A model generated the notes under the pieces. That model was given only the letters and a program-made list of their open reading frames with translations. It had not been told where the DNA came from and did no database searches. The position numbers and the translations under genes are program-made. Of a DNA stretch of 64,000 bases, positions 9,301-20,098 are shown in pieces (within the stretch, counting starts at the first letter, position 1; each line of letters starts with the position of its first letter). The stretch is from Enchytraeus crypticus (lineage: Eukaryota > Annelida > Clitellata > Enchytraeida > Enchytraeidae): NCBI GenBank assembly GCA_905160935.1, contig CAJHZI010000294.1, forward strand, positions 1 to 64,000, in the 5' to 3' direction.

Positions 9301-10945
9301 ACCTTCTAGACAGAACAATAGTGAGAAATCTTAGTATCTTTCTATCTTTCTAAATGTAGTAATTTATTGTCACAAGCACCACAACCATTTATAAAATATA
9401 TTTTAAATACAATACATTATAAACATCTCCCAAAATTGTTTAAGCAATAAAGATACACAAAGTTAATTGATTACAAAATTTAGAAAATTAATGAAGTACA
9501 AAATGGAGATATGGCCATGCATAAAAGTAGCACGCTTAAATTTATAATTAGATATGTTATAATTACCTCAAATTCGCGAACAAAGAAATTCACCTCAGCT
9601 CTTATTGCAGGCCTATGATCAAACAGTCTTCCATGGACCTCCAAAAAATCTGTTCAATAAATATTAAAATACAACTAATTTCATATTATCTGCCATATTA
9701 ACAGTGTAATAGATCTTTGAGTCTAATAAAAGTTTTCGACTTGAAACTGACTGAATACATCTAAAGAATAAAAGCACAAAATACAGAAGGATGACCTGAA
9801 TTAATTTAACTGAATGTCAGGTTCAAGGTGCTGCAATATCACGGTTGTCACATACATGCATTCATGTTTTAAGTATTTATGTTGAGGGTCCTTCCAAGTG
9901 CCATGTGCCTTAAACCTGTATACCCTTTACTTACATATATCTGTGCTGTACAAGTATACAACAACAACAACAACAATAGAATTAGAGTACTACTGTCGTC
10001 AGTGACAACACTGAGCAGTGTGGTACCAAATCAATCCGATGAGCAGAGTGTGGGGTCCAAAAACGGCGCGATCCAATATCCGGGAGTTCGGTCCGATACA
10101 TGAACACATAACTAAAACTTCACAAGCATGGTTCTTCCGTATCCGTGATCTTTGTCGAATACGTCCATATTTGTCAAGTGAGACAGCTGCTACAATTGGT
10201 CCAGCTCTTGTGCAATCTAAGTTGGACTACTGTAATTCTCTGTTTTTAAATCTCCCTGACTGTGAGAATAATCGGTTGCAGTTTGCTCAGAATTAACTTG
10301 CACGAGCAATTTTTTGTAGTTCCAAGTACTCACATGTTACGCCTATTTTAAAGTCTTAGCACTAGCTAAAGATTAAAGAACGCATCATTTACAAAATAGC
10401 TTCGTTAACCTGCAAGTCCATCACTACCCCTGGAAAAACTTATATGCCTCACTTGATTACAGTGATGCAGTCTGTTACACAGTCTTCTAAATTAATTATT
10501 CTTGTGAGACCTAGCTTATCTTCACGCTCTAAACTATCTAATCGTTCTTTCCAGCATGCTGCACCGCAGATCTGCAATTCTCTTCCATCCTATCTTCGGA
10601 AGTCTTCGTTTGAATCACATCGAACTTTGCTTTCCTATGAGCAGTTCCATAGGCAGCTGAAGACCTATCTTTTCCATCTCTCGTTTCTATAAAGTGTACA
10701 TGAATTACGACCAGGGCCTACACCTCCTTTTCTTTAATTTCTTTTTTTTGGACTGATTTTCGGGATGTTTTAATTTGCACCGTATATGGCCCTTCCTTTT
10801 GCTCGCCGGCTTGATTTTATCTCAATAGTGCTCGATTTTGCCATTGATGACTGTAGCACTCTAATTGTTATTATTATTATCGTGGCAAAAATTAAAAAGT
10901 TATTTTATTCGTTTGTTTACCTTTTAACAAAGCTTCGGCGGCCAT
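5907..10945 (-). CDS. BLOC1S5: BLOC-1 complex subunit 5 (Muted), 5 exons
   Basis: BLOC1S5 is a small coiled-coil subunit of BLOC-1, the cytosolic complex that sorts cargo from endosomes to lysosome-related organelles. Exons on the minus strand are 10945-10921, 9649-9567, 7728-7599, 6476-6430 and 6074-5907. Splice phases (1, 0, 1, 0) agree, and the sum is 453 nt, or 150 residues plus stop. The N-terminus is MAAEALLKD, followed by FLEVHGRLFDHRPAIRAEV and NFFVREFE, matching 'EIHSRLLDHRP...YFVKEFEEK' of human Muted. The third exon (EKRKNREEICLQ...) and last exon (EWNDFIGGQ...EYEAEVKRV) match the helical middle and the 'QWDNF' C-terminal segment. The human protein is 187 residues; the shorter N-terminus accounts for most of the difference. 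Intron 1 holds LINE pieces, intron 2 an RTE-like LINE and SINEs. Identity rests on remembered family sequences; the 47-nt exon is the least certain part. Confidence 0.86.
6168..6320 (+). mobile_element. RTE-like LINE 3' end with (GA)n tail
   Basis: Plus-strand terminal piece: the 'catggacctgccagta' motif followed by 'gcaatgcaatg' and a (GA)n run at about 6278-6315. The same end is seen in reverse near 59670, 27330 and 15800. It lies in the last BLOC1S5 intron. Confidence 0.7.
6430..6476 (-). CDS. BLOC1S5: BLOC1S5 exon 4, 47 nt
   Basis: The acceptor GATTAG and donor CAG|GTTTGT enclose two bases completing Asp plus CKFNVNMAQTYDTAQ. It is needed to join the phase-1 end of exon 3 to the phase-0 start of exon 5, and it gives nearly the same spacing as the human protein (45 against 47 residues between the flanking motifs). 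Sequence similarity of the exon itself is weak. Confidence 0.6.
7413..7592 (+). mobile_element. (GAT)n-tailed retroposon, 5'-truncated
   Basis: Carries the family motif 'aaccaacgtca...ggttggtg' and ends in 'gatgacaatgacgatgatga'. Other copies are at 3505, 26765 (reverse), 44217, 44875, 46163 and 53994. It is probably a non-autonomous retroposon; no coding capacity was seen. Confidence 0.7.
7599..7728 (-). CDS. BLOC1S5: BLOC1S5 exon 3
   Basis: Encodes EKRKNREEICLQKTLEDCRE followed by INETLVESCVLQ and LSNHLPQFNKS, aligning with the human segment from FEEKRGLRE to LSQVLQRLQ. The donor TCAG|GTCAGA lies about seven bases from the tail of an inserted retroposon. 130 nt. Confidence 0.85.
7765..7896 (-). 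mobile_element. SINE family 1 (tRNA-headed), reverse
   Basis: On the minus strand it reads 'ggatccagtagcgatatcgg', then an internal promoter B-box-like 'gggttcaaatcctgggctc', then the conserved 3' part ending 'actgacattaacgttagcg'. Copies recur about eight times in the window. Confidence 0.85.
8140..9165 (-). mobile_element. RTE-like LINE, 3' half, with SINE insertion
   Basis: The minus strand encodes the end of a reverse transcriptase: the catalytic segment RFADDQGMVVGSEIG near 9055-9015, then INIKKTKVMS, then FKYLCHIITNDGKCETEI near 8860-8800, and a worn C-terminus. It ends in the 'ggacgtgccaatgggcagtg' motif and a short GA tail (8140-8160). Several frame breaks are present and a SINE interrupts it at 8573-8712. 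5'-truncated, not active. Confidence 0.8.
8573..8712 (+). mobile_element. SINE family 1 inserted in LINE
   Basis: Full-length-looking copy: 'gctgaagccagtggtgaagt', B-box-like 'gagttcaaatcctgggctc', 3' part 'gaaaactgacgtttaccag'. It splits the LINE, so it is younger than the LINE insertion. Confidence 0.85.
9175..9320 (+). repeat. Unclassified interspersed repeat
   Basis: Shares an order of short motifs with 34505-34665 and 26405-26480: a 'caagctataggctac'-like start, 'gtgaaaggact', then 'gtgctcttaaggagc'-like and 'atatgtacctt'. It is probably a fragment of a retroposon 3' region; no coding signal. Confidence 0.45.
9567..9649 (-). CDS. BLOC1S5: BLOC1S5 exon 2
   Basis: The acceptor TTGAACAG precedes ATTTTTTGGAGG and the donor is GAG|GTAATT. 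It encodes the family-defining HGRLFDHRP and FFVREFE segments. 83 nt, phase 1 in and phase 0 out. Confidence 0.9.
9966..10095 (-). mobile_element. CR1/L2-like LINE 3' terminus, reverse
   Basis: The reverse-strand 3' UTR of the LINE at 12343-15460: 'attagagtactactgtcgtc', '...gtccaaaaacggcgcg...', preceded by the (AAC)n tail. It directly abuts a plus-strand fragment of the same family, giving two 3' ends pointing outward. Confidence 0.75.
10096..10882 (+). mobile_element. CR1/L2-like LINE 3' fragment
   Basis: Encodes TKTSQAWFFRIRDLCRIRPY and SKLDYCNSLFLNLPDC, then SFQHAAPQICNSLPSYLRKS, the C-terminal domain of the same ORF2 as at 12470-13150. The 3' UTR ends 'agcactctaattgttattatt'. The coding part is frame-broken. 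It lies in BLOC1S5 intron 1. Confidence 0.85.
10921..10945 (-). CDS. BLOC1S5: BLOC1S5 exon 1, start codon
   Basis: ATG at 10945-10943 encodes MAAEALLK plus one base, followed by the donor GTAAAC. The split codon completes as Asp with the next exon. Only 25 coding nt. No in-frame upstream extension looks better. Confidence 0.75.
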
Positions 10946-11325
10946 GACCTGCCACACCTTCTAAACACTTCTTTACGTAATTTACTTTAAAACATTGAAA
11001 AAACACCAGCCTCACACCAGAGTTCAAAATAAATATATAATAATAATGGAGGTACTATTATACTTATAAGAAACTTTAGACTAATTATTGGCTGATCAAG
11101 CAACGCATATACTTGGAAACCTTGACCGCAAAACGAAGTGTAGTAGCCGTAAAAAATTCTGTGGAAATAATTAACTAATTGATTGCAAAGTACTGTCCAT
11201 GACACTTGTCACTAATCGGCATCAGTACTAAACTACCAGTAACCCGGCTGTACCATTTAATTTGACCATTGCGATGATTGCGAGACTCAAGAATAGGAGA
11301 AATAATAATAATAATACAGATTATA
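10946..11325. other. Upstream of BLOC1S5; no clear promoter motif
   Basis: The BLOC1S5 5' UTR and promoter should lie here on the minus strand. No CpG-rich island, TATA box at a sensible distance, or conserved block was recognised. Confidence 0.3.
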
Positions 11326-11562
11326 GTGAAATGATCAACTGTGTTGATATCTATCACTTTTAATACCACATGTTTAAACCGTTAGGCAATTTTGTCCATT
11401 TTCCGTGTAGCCAGTCCAGTGACTGTCCGAAATTTTACTCTCAGATTAGCGTGGGTGGGATTCGAACCCACGAGGGTTCAATTCACCTTAGGATCTGTCA
11501 TTTAAAACTTCATGACGCTGTCTGCACCTCTAACCATTGCGCTATTGAGACATTCAATTAGA
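11326..11562 (-). mobile_element. SINE family 2 (tRNA-headed), reverse
   Basis: On the minus strand the head reads 'tagcgcaatggttagaggtg' (A-box-like), then 'gggttcgaatcccaccc' (B box), then a tail ending 'gatatcaacacagttgatc'. Near-identical copies sit at 39099, 43611 and 58143. Confidence 0.88.
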
Positions 11563-12342
11563 CATTTATTGAGAAAGAATATCAAGGTTACCTAGCAACC
11601 AAAGTAATTCCTCGTAAAAGTGTGACGATTCATTGTTAAGGTTGATCAATCGATATAGCCATTAGGAAATAGGTTGAAAATAAATTAGGAAATGGTTGAT
11701 TTTTTTCTTAATTATCTATCAAGCAAGCGCACAACACTTACATCTTCTTGGAATACTTGACAGAAGTGATTGTTTACGTTATGCTGGTAGGTGTGTCTCG
11801 CTGGCTTGCCTGATTCATTACAACATTTGAAACCTAAAAGTTTAAATAGTGCAATAATGTCATGCATTTTACTGTATTCTGACATATTTTGTTCTGTATC
11901 AAGTGACTCTTGTCTATAAATTTAGAGCCGCTCGTTGCATCGTATTTTGATAATTGCTTTAGTTAATTTGTAATTATGTTAATTAACAAAAACAACGTCG
12001 TTTAGTAGCACACCAGATTGCTACAGACCTGCATTGTAACTTTGAGTATCACGAAGATAAAGCTTAAGCATGTGCACAAAAAAGTCAATTAAAATGTTTG
12101 AATCCAAAAAATTTGTCAGTGAAATACAAACAGAAGAGTTCAGTTATACTTCCAATGTAGGTATAGCAAGGTCTCAATTAACAATTTCAAAATTAAAGAA
12201 TGATATAGCAGACTAGCAGTACAAGGCAACTAAAAATAAACAATTTAATGTTTGCTGAAAAAATAAACATTTTAATGTTGCTGTTTCTATGGCTGGAAAG
12301 GAAATAAGAAATATGTAATGTTAATAATAATAATAACAACAA
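11563..12342. other. AT-rich intergenic, nothing recognised
   Basis: No open frame over 60 codons, repeat or exon-like segment was seen. Confidence 0.4.
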
Positions 12343-15300
12343 TTAGAGTGCTACTGTCATCAATGACAACATCGAGCACTATTGAGACAAAATTGAGCTG
12401 GCGAGCAAAAAGATGTTCCAAATCTGTGCAAATTCCAAAATCCAGATAATCAGTCCAAAGTACAGGAAATTAAAGAAAAGGAGGTTTAGGCTCAGGTCGC
12501 TGCTCATGGATACTGGATGGAAAAGAGAGATGGAAAAGATAGGTCTTCAACTGCTTATGGAACTGATCATAGGAAAGCAAAGGCCGATGTGCTTCAAATG
12601 AAGCTTTCCAAAGATTGGATGGAAGAGAATTGCAGATCTGCGGTGCAGCATGCTGGAAAGAACGATTAGATAGCTTAGAGCGCGAAGGTAAGCTAGGTCT
12701 CACAAGAGTAATTAATTTAGAAGACCGAGTAACAGCAGGCTGCATCACTTTAATCAAGTGAGACATACAAGTTTGTCCAGGGGTAGTGATGGACTTATAG
12801 GTTAACGAAGCAGTTTTGTAAATGATTCGCTCTTTAATCTTTAGCCAGTGCAAAGACTTTAAAATGGGCGTAACATGTGAGTATTTGGAACTACAAGAAA
12901 TTGCTCGTGCAAGAGAATTCTGAACAAATTGCAATCAATCAATCTCACAGCCAGGGAGATTTAAAAACAGGGAATTGCAGTAGTCCAATTTCGATTGCAC
13001 AATGGTAGCACCAATTGTAGCAGCTGTCTCACATGACAAATATGGACGTATTCGACGAAGATCTCGGATATGAAAGAAACATGCTTGTGAAGTTTTAGTT
13101 TTGTGTTCGTGGAAGATTAGGTGTTTATCAAGGATAACACCGAGATTTCTCACAGAAGAAACAGGTGTTATTGTGGTATCCGAAGATAACGAAAGAGTTT
13201 TCCCATTCAGCTTCAGAAGCTGTTGAGGTGTCCCAACAAACAAGAATTCAGTCTTGGATGGATTAAGTGCTAAAAAATTAGCAGACATCCAAGAGGATAT
13301 AGACTGAAAACTTTGTTGCAGGAGGGTTTCAGCATCAGAGTAGGAGTTAGGGGTGAAACAAGTGTACATTTGAGTGTGATCTGCATATAGTTCATGATCA
13401 ATAGAATGAGAAGAGATCAGTGAGCTTAAGGGTGTTGTATATAGGTTGAAGAGGATAGGACCAAGAACAGAGCCTTGAGGCACACCATAATTTAAGTAGG
13501 AAGGTGAAGAGATGTACTTCATCACTTTCACACTAAAAGAACGATCCGTCAGATAGGAGGAAAACCAATCAAGAACAATTCCACGAATACCGAACCAGGA
13601 AGAAAGACGTTCCAGAAGAATATTGTGATCAATGGTGGTATCAAAAGCGGCCGAAAGATCAAGCATACATAATCCAGTTAAGTGTTGTGTGCACATGGCA
13701 TTAACAATAGAATTGCACACAGATGGAAGCCCCGTTTCAGTTGAACGATGCTTAGTATATGCAGCTTGATGCTTATTAAATAGATCATTGTAAGAGAGAT
13801 GAATAGAAAGCCTATGAAGAACAATTCTTTCAGTGAGTTTAGATATGTATGACAGATTAGATATAGGCCTGTAATTCGACAATGATTCCTTATCCAGAGT
13901 GGGCTTTTTAAGCAATGGAGTAATAACTGCAAGCTTAAAAGCACAAGGAAATATTCCAGTAGAGAGAGAGAGAGAGATTAACAATCAATGTTAATACAGG
14001 AGCAAGTATGTGAATACACTTCTTTAAAAGAGAGGTTGGGATAGGGTCCAAGTCACAATGTTTGGCTGGAGAGTCTAAAACTAATTTAGTAATCTCTTCA
14101 ATTGTAACTGGAGTGAAAATAGAAAGCTCATCCTTGGAATGAGTCTCTACTGGAGTATGAGGAGTAGAGTTAGGAGCTGGAGAGATAGATGCTCTAAGAT
14201 TGCTTATCTTATCACTAAAGTAACTGGAAAATTGTTCAGGAAGTGACTCAACAGGAGTAGAAGGAAGATAAGGAGATATAGATCTATGTAAAAGATCATT
14301 AACAGTTTTCCATAATCTCTTAACATTTACAGCCTTACTGACCAAAGAGGAGTAGTACTCTTTCTTAGCATTAGCAATAGCAGTACGATAAATCTTGTGT
14401 TGCAAATTAGAAACAGTTTTCCAAAAATTGGAATGGGTATGACGCCACTTTCTTTCAGCTCTACAGCATGCAGACTTTAGCTTTCTCAGATCAGAGGTGT
14501 ACCAAGGGTTAGATTTCTTAAGCTTCTTGGTAGTTAGAGGTGCATGCTTATCAAGTAGAGATGAAAGAGTAGTGTTATACTGTTTTACTAATTCATCAAG
14601 ATCATTAGAAGGAGACTTGATCAAAGTCAGTTTTCAAGATCAGAACAAAAGAGATCAAGATCAATATTATTAATACACCTAAATGAAACAGTAGCTGAAT
14701 TTTTAATAGTATCTGGCTTAACATGATTATAAGTGAATATAACAGGAAAATGGTCAGAGGGCGAGTGAGATAAAATATTAACACTTGAAGGATCAATAGC
14801 AGAGAGACTTGGTGTAATAACAACATCAAGTGTATGATGGTCAATATGAGTAGCAACATTCAGATGTTGAACAGCATTACAAGAGGACATCAAAGTATTA
14901 AACTGCTGAGTTAAGGGATCAAGAGGATTATCAAGGTGAATATTGAGGTCAACTGTAATCACAAAGTCTGATTTAGAAGTAGTAAGGAAGGAGAGTAGAG
15001 CAGAAAACTCAGATAAAAAGAGAGAGAAAGGTTTGGCATAGGTGGAGGAAGATGTTGGTCGATACGCTGCAACACGCACAGTACATGTGCCAAATTTACC
15101 AGTGACTGAAATTGCTTCAAATGAAGAAAATATATGACAGTCATTACTAAGAAGGGTAAGGGGCTTCCTTAGCAGGAGAGCAACTCCACCACCCTTAGCG
15201 CCAGATATCCTAGAGTCACGATTTGCAATAAACATATCCTAACCTGGAGGAAGAATAGACATCAGTTCAGAAGGAGTGGTTATAGAGGATAGCCTAGTTT

Positions 15301-15460
15301 CACTGATGGCAAAACAGTCAAACTTGTGAGTCTCAGCCAAATCATGCAAAGCAATGATATGGTCCGAGTTAGAGAGGGATCGAATGTTAAGAGAAACAGA
15401 GAGAAATATTGCTTCGAAGAGAATTAACAGGAATTCTCGATCGAAACATGCATACAAAAC
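12343..15460 (-). mobile_element. APE-type LINE (CR1/L2-like), near full ORF2, broken
   Basis: Five successive minus-strand open segments (15457-15239, 15235-14627, 14624-13935, 13984-12935, 12934-12470) give one ORF2 in order. The endonuclease has SLNIRSL, AISETRL, TVDLNIHLDN and SHSPSDHFPV. A linker with basic residues follows. The reverse transcriptase has NYRPISNLSYISKLTE, LDLSAAFDTTIDHNILLERL and YGVPQGSVLGPILF. The catalytic box reads YADH instead of YADD. The C-terminal domain includes SFQHAAPQICNSLPSNLWKA. A (GA)n run near 13964-13977 sits at one of the frame changes. The 3' UTR ends near 12343 in (TTG/ATT)n. It is dead as read. The family assignment between CR1 and L2 is by remembered motifs. 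Confidence 0.9.
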
Positions 15461-15796
15461 TGATTAATCAGTAATTGTTAACAATACAGAAAGTACAATA
15501 TAAAATACAATATAGTATTACACAAATTACATAAAATGATACCAATATACAAAATTAACTAACGATCCAAATATAAACACTATAACTTTAACAATTTAAA
15601 CAGTAAAAGCAGTATAAAATAACTGCAACGGAGTCTACTATAACGGTAAAATAACGGTCAAAACTGTAAATTGATTTTTCAACAAAATAACTATATAACA
15701 GATTAACAATATAACATAGAACTATGAACTAAGTTAATAGTACGCCAATGTACTTAATCAAGTCTAAGACTATTAAAACTAAGGAGTTAACAGTCT
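15461..15796. other. AT-rich, possible LINE 5' flank
   Basis: Low-complexity 'acaatataaaatacaatat'-like sequence with no coding signal. It may include the 5' UTR of the neighbouring LINE. Confidence 0.3.
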
Positions 15797-16375
15797 CTCT
15801 CATAGTGCACTGCCTACTGGCAACTCTATCACTGTCTATGGTATATAACGCCTCCACTCTTCTCTGTCTTCCGCTTTCCTCTTCATGTCCACGTATGCAT
15901 GGGTCTTTAAATCATCTAACTTACCTAATCACGGCCTGCCTTTGCCTCTTTTTCACTCCATTCTACCTTCTATGACCTCTTTTAATAGACTTCCCCCCTT
16001 TGAAAGTGTCCTATCCAACTCTTCTTCCTATTTCTTATTACATTTATTAACTGTCTATCTGTACCAACTCTCTCCAGAACTTCCTCATTTGTAACCTTTT
16101 GAGTCCAGCTAATCCTCTTCATTCTTCTATAAATCCACATTTCCAATGCCTCTAGTTTCCTAATATCTTCCTACCTTAAGGTCCATGTTTCACATCCATA
16201 CAATAGCGTGGTCCAAACCAAGGTTTTCACTATCTTTATCTTTGAGTTTGTCTTTGGACTTTTGTTAAAAGTTCTTGCAATTACAGAAGGCTACTTTTGC
16301 ATGTGCAATACTACTGCATATTTCAGGCTCACATTTCCCGTCATCGGTAACAATATAACAAAGTTAGCAGTAACA
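15797..16375 (-). mobile_element. RTE-like LINE 3' fragment
   Basis: Reverse-strand copy of the same C-terminal segment as 59660-60110 (the 'catccatacaatagcgtggtc' block on the plus strand is the conserved LLYGCETW coding region). It ends at the 'gtgcactgcctactggca' terminus preceded by CT. Frame-broken. Confidence 0.82.
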
Positions 16376-16739
16376 ATATAGTAATGGTTAAAATTATTGT
16401 ACTCTCTTGTCCTTTTTTTTCTTTTTCCTATTCTGACTATATTCAATAGTCTCTTGTTGGTGTCAAGTATTTAAAGTTCTTCAGAACATGTCCCTTTATG
16501 ATGAAGCCAAGCAGCTGTAACTAATTGAAATTGTTTTTGTTCAGACCAGGATCTGAATGCGTAGTTGTTTAATTTCAATCACTTATATTCTTTGATAGTC
16601 ACTGATGGAGTCCTACCATGATTCTGTTAAGAAACTAAATTGTCGTTTCAGATTAAAGCTCTACAGTCTGTAGCGGGCTTGATCCAATTTTCATTTTTTT
16701 GTGCGTTTGTTGTTATTACCTGAAATTCATACAATATCC

Positions 16740-16824
16740 TACTTCTATGAATAATTATGAATATAAATGTTAACACTTGTTATGCTACTAAGTTCTCTCT
16801 AATACCAGAAAGCATTTCAAAAAA

Positions 16825-16873
<49 letters not shown>

Positions 16874-16937
16874 TACATATATATTATATTATATATATAT
16901 ATATAATATATATATATATATACCTTTTTGAAATGTT

Positions 16938-16982
<45 letters not shown>

Positions 16983-17115
16983 ATATATCTATCTATATAT
17001 ATATATATACACACATATATATATATACTTTTTTGAAATGTTTTCTGGTATTAGAGAGAACTTAGTAGCATAACAAGTGTTAACTTTTATAATCATAATT
17101 ATTCATAGAAGCAGG
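16740..17115. mobile_element. Foldback/MITE-like element with ~95-bp arms
   Basis: The left arm (from 'ctacttctatgaataattat' through 'cagaaagcatttcaaaaaag') and the right arm in reverse (from 'ctgcttctatgaataattat' to 'cagaaaacatttcaaaaaag') match over roughly 95 bp with few differences. The centre is about 190 bp of (TA)n with a small extra copy of the arm's inner end near 16921-16943. No transposase. No clear target-site duplication could be read. Confidence 0.8.
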
Positions 17116-18869
17116 AGAAAAACTAATTTGGGATTGAATTGGTGAAATACAAATCCTAGAATGTACAATTGGGTTTCTATATGCATACAAGAGAAGAAAT
17201 ATGTTTCTGGTTTAGTGAACCGTTACATTTGCAAGAATCTGGCAGGGGCAGAGATTTGGTTGGTTTCAGGATTGGGGGGGGCGAACTAGAAAAAATCCAA
17301 CTTTTTTGTCATTATTGGTGATTATTGTCATTATTTTGTCATTACTCCATAAATATTATTAGGGGAGCGAGGCAATTTTAAATATGATACATATGTAATA
17401 TATAATAATACAGTGTATTATTAAGTAATAATTACATGGTAGTTTGATGGTTGAACAACATTTATGAATTTTCATGCATTTTTATTTTAATAGAATTCAA
17501 CTCTCTACTTTACACAACCAAGGTAAGATGTTTGCATAATTCTATCAGTTATATTACTTCTGTTTCTTTACATTATAATTATCCATGAATGTTCCATTAA
17601 TAAATCTGAAAGACTAACATTATGAAAGAATTTTCTTTAAATTACACGATTATTTTACTACACTATGATCAATTGATCATTGATCCGTAATCATCAGTTG
17701 ACCTTGATGCCTAAATCCATGATAAAATAGGATTATGGACGATTTATAATGGTTATTCAGCTATTGAAGAGAAATCATTACTCAAAACTTATCATCAACT
17801 GAAAACGTATTGCTCCTAATTTCATTGTTAGAAATAAACTCTCTGATTATTTTATTTGTGTCCAAATTATCAATAATTCCGAATATATGAAATTTTAGGG
17901 AGCACGTATGAGGCATTTTTTCGTTGAAGGCGTTATTAAACCCCCTCCCCGAAGGGGGAATTTTTGAAATTATAGTTATGAAACCGGTGCATTTTCTGAG
18001 CATCTTATAATAAATATAGTTGATTATTTTTCTTTTTGGAATTTGCCAATATTAAATCTTTTCCATTATATGCCATCTTCATCATCATCACATCTGTCTA
18101 AATAAGCATAAAAAATCATGAGGGCATGCTGTCCCGGGCCACATCAAATTATGATGTTTTATAAATGATACTAAATAAATAGCTAAAACAAGTAACGTAG
18201 AAATTTGTAAGCTTAAACGTTTTAAATGCGTATTAAAAGGAAACATTTGCAATTTTCCCAAATCATGACATAAAACGAAGATAAACTGAACGAAACCTTC
18301 ATTAAATAGCCTACTGTATATAGGAATTACATCTATATATGTATTGTCATTGCGTACTTTAGGCCTATATGCTAGAAATAAAGAAAATGATAGCTGTATT
18401 TCTAAAACTTTATAGAACAATCTGGCGACTCTGGTGCATTCAAATGAAGCCCAAAACTCAATGAAAAGTAGAATGAACATCTACCGACTCATCTTCTCTC
18501 AGCCAGGTAGCGAGCGCCATTAGTTACGTGTTAATAAATGGTGATCATTGTCTTATCACACTCTTTGAAGTCGACCTAATGGAGACTTCAAGTTAAGGTC
18601 GATGAATATGCATTCTATAGAACTAAATACACTTACGGTGTAGCAAATTAACGTCTAAACAACTTTCAGATTTGTACTGAGAGATTTTGCACTCAACTAT
18701 ATAAAGTTAAGATATTTTACGAGAGTTAGAGAGTTGATTGCGGAAATAAAACAGTTTTATAATTCGATGGAAGCAGCATCGTAAAGCAATTACACCATTT
18801 GCACTGAAACTACTACAACCGCTTCGTTGTTCTGCCGGTGTCTCAATTAAACTGTTATGTGACTTAATC
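17116..18869. other. Intergenic, G-run pieces, no gene recognised
   Basis: There are G-rich or C-rich short tracts near 17272-17283 and 17939-17960 in an AT-rich background. A 130-codon minus-strand open frame at 18480-18088 is hydrophobic and resembles nothing I know; I do not call it. Confidence 0.4.
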
Positions 18870-19190
18870 AGCCTACTCCTATGCTGCACAGCAGATCTGC
18901 AATTCTCTTCCATCTACTCTTTGAAAGTCTTTGTTTGAATCACATCGGCCTTTAATTTCTTTCCTATGAGCGTTCCTATTTCCTAGGAGGCAGTTGAAGA
19001 CCCATCTTTTCCGTCTCTCTTTTCTATGCAGTAACTATGAGTTGCGACCACAACGTAACCCTCTTTTGCTTTAATTTCCATTATCTTTGGACTGATTTTT
19101 TGGTTTTGTATTTTGTACCGTTTTGGACCTTCCTTTTGCACTCCGGCTTGGATTTGTCTCAATAGTGCTCGATGTTGTCGTTGGCTTCGT
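18870..19190 (+). mobile_element. CR1/L2-like LINE 3' fragment
   Basis: Starts in the 'cagatctgcaattctcttcc' coding block (QICNSLPS), passes the end of ORF2 and ends in 'tctcaatagtgctcgatgtt'. Same family as 12343-15460, plus orientation, strongly 5'-truncated. Confidence 0.8.
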
Positions 19191-19539
19191 CTTCCCTATC
19201 AATCATTGCTCATTATGAAGATTACATTAAGTTCTAGCTCAGCGGCCCTTCTATTTTAAACAGTGCTTGGACTCGGGCAGAGTGCGAGTCTGCACGTAAG
19301 TAATATGATATCATATCACTGATGTCGGGTTCTGACGGTGTGGCTTAAATTCACCGTGCGATTGACGTTATTAAAGTGCATCACACTTTAATCAAGCATC
19401 TTAAACAAGCATCGTCTTAAATGGGCATCTGATGCTGCTGATCCAGCGCTGCTAAGTTATGGTAATCAGTAATAAAAATCAATATTTTTGTTGACCATTT
19501 TTGAGGTGGCCGGCCCTTCATTTGTGGTGGCCGTGGTCA

Positions 19540-19705
19540 TCCCAGGCGACCCCTCAGAACCACCACTGGCTCACTACAAATTATGGGGGGCGAACTTTAT
19601 AAGATGAATAATTATTTGGGGGGGGGCAAAACTATAAGTTCGCCCCCGGAATAAATTATTGGGGGGGCGATCGCCCCCTCTGCCCCCCAGGATTGCGGCC
19701 ACTGG
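19540..19705. repeat. G/C-run tract, possible DNA-transposon end
   Basis: Blocks such as 'ggggggcgaact' and 'ttcgccccc' alternate. The right edge, read on the minus strand, is 'ccagtggccgcaatcctggg', which resembles the CAGTGGC-type terminal repeats of hAT-like elements. No transposase or second end was identified with confidence. Confidence 0.35.
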
Positions 19706-20017
19706 AATCTGGTATCCGAATACATACATTTATTGTCTGCTAAGGTGAATATCATCTAATATTCTGCCTACTGAAGATATTAGATTACGTTCATTCACTA
19801 TAGCGCTCAAAGATTGGCAAGAAGGTGTGAATTTTGAAGGTTCCAGTGAGGTGGCCTTAATCTCAAATATTATGCATAGATTTTCGATACAATAATTCTA
19901 TACAGTGTGAGCCTATAATTGACAAATATGAAATTTGGTAAAGTTTCTCCGCTAAAGATATAAGATCCCTTCACAAAGTTACTTAGCTACATCGCGATGT
20001 CTCTTATTACTGTTGTA

Positions 20018-20098
20018 TTTTTTCTTTGAGACGTCCCTGAGGTCGCTATGGGACGAGGAGCCGGACATTAAATCTTGACTGCATTGTATTGTATTGAT
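20018..20098 (+). mobile_element. LINE family B terminal fragment
   Basis: 'gagacgtccctgaggtcgc' and 'gaggagccggacattaaatc' followed by a short (TGTAT) tail match the 3' terminus of the LINE ends at 24640, 56880 and 57875. Confidence 0.65.

Noticed and set aside
18088-18480. 130-codon minus-strand frame
   Set aside because: No motif, no splice support and a length within chance for the window; left uncalled.
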